Source of the DNA: an uncultured Arcobacter sp.
Lineage (GTDB): Bacteria; Campylobacterota; Campylobacteria; Campylobacterales; Arcobacteraceae
DNA length: 14,377 nt
Assembly (NCBI GenBank): GCA_937860115.1
Contig: CALMBI010000235.1
Coordinates: 1-14,377, forward strand
Direction: 5' to 3'
The position numbers and the translations under genes are program-made. The notes beneath the pieces are model-generated. The model did not search any database. It was not told where the DNA came from and saw only the letters and a program-made list of their open reading frames with translations. How positions within the stretch are numbered: position 1 is the stretch's first letter; the number at the start of each line of letters is the position of its first letter. Of the stretch, positions 14,265-14,377 are shown one piece after another.

Positions 14265-14341
14265 GCGTCTGTGGCTTAACTGGATATAGCACTGGGTTTC
14301 GGCCCCGGTGGTTGTGGGTTCGAATCCTACCAGGCGTACCA
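14265..14341 (+). tRNA. tRNA-Arg (anticodon UCG), CCA encoded
   Basis: The cloverleaf folds fully: acceptor GCGTCTG with CAGGCGT (two G-U pairs), discriminator A and encoded CCA. The D arm is GCTT...TAGC with GG in the loop. The anticodon arm is CTGGG-TTTCGGC-CCCGG with TCG at 14299-14301. The variable loop has five bases, and the T arm is GTGGG-TTCGAAT-CCTAC. It reads CGA-family arginine codons, which are rarer than AGA in such AT-rich genomes. Confidence 0.95.
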
Positions 14342-14359
14342 TAAAAAGCTCGATAAATG

Positions 14360-14377
14360 AACCACTTAGGTTTTTTT
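14360..14377 (+). terminator. Weak intrinsic terminator after tRNA-Arg
   Basis: AACC (14360-14363), loop ACTTA, GGTT (14369-14372) followed by Ts to the window end. The four- to five-pair stem is short, but position after the tRNA and the T-run support it. Confidence 0.45.

Noticed and set aside
1..14377. CRISPR array, insertion sequence, phage or defence island
   Set aside because: No regularly spaced repeats, transposase, integrase, nuclease or toxin-antitoxin signatures are visible on either strand; the content is core metabolism.
14265..14377. tRNA-Arg as an integration site for a mobile element
   Set aside because: The window ends 36 bases after the tRNA, so neither an integrase nor a repeated attachment copy can be seen.

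Overview
The window is AT-rich (about one-third G+C), densely coded and has no gene-free stretch longer than about 130 bases. Gene content points to a Campylobacterota (epsilonproteobacterial) chromosome, probably a free-living Sulfurimonas/Arcobacter-like lineage. The clues are a long (395-residue) DapD of the epsilon type, a single-CxxCH membrane sensor, a CvfB-like S1 protein, a beta-carbonic anhydrase, an NptA-type Na+/phosphate transporter with a PhoU-like tail, and weak -35 / T-rich promoters. The phylum is a confident inference; the genus is not resolved.

Layout. (1) 1-4933, all minus strand: a DUF445 membrane protein with a TTG start, then valS, a CvfB-family S1 RNA-binding protein, and the 5' part of a haem-c sensor protein that is cut by an in-frame TAA and runs off the left edge. 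(2) 4990-6416, plus strand: a secreted retropepsin-like 'ATP-dependent zinc protease' family protein, a 77-residue acidic protein and a beta-carbonic anhydrase. (3) 9583-6421, minus strand: an RlmI-family rRNA methyltransferase, a Na+/Pi cotransporter and a small basic coiled-coil protein overlapping the transporter's end. (4) 9713-10593, plus strand: a periplasmic thioredoxin-fold protein (CPWC) translationally coupled through ATGA to a secreted protein of unknown function. (5) 12819-10599, minus strand: dapD followed after one base by an M24 aminopeptidase with a GTG start. (6) 12902-14233, plus strand: an EptA-like phosphoethanolamine transferase without cysteines. Then comes tRNA-Arg(UCG) with an encoded CCA, followed by a weak terminator at the window end.

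Most of this is core metabolism: translation (valS, rRNA methylation, S1 protein, tRNA), lysine/diaminopimelate synthesis (dapD), inorganic carbon and phosphate handling, and envelope modification. I see no CRISPR array, insertion sequence, prophage or recognisable defence island. The observations most worth following up are the nonsense-interrupted haem-c sensor, the coupled thioredoxin/unknown secreted protein pair, a visible excess and clustering of GATC (often as an NNG-ATC codon context), hairpins that contain both stop codons at both convergent gene junctions, and two genes with no Shine-Dalgarno whose -10-like boxes would give nearly leaderless mRNAs.
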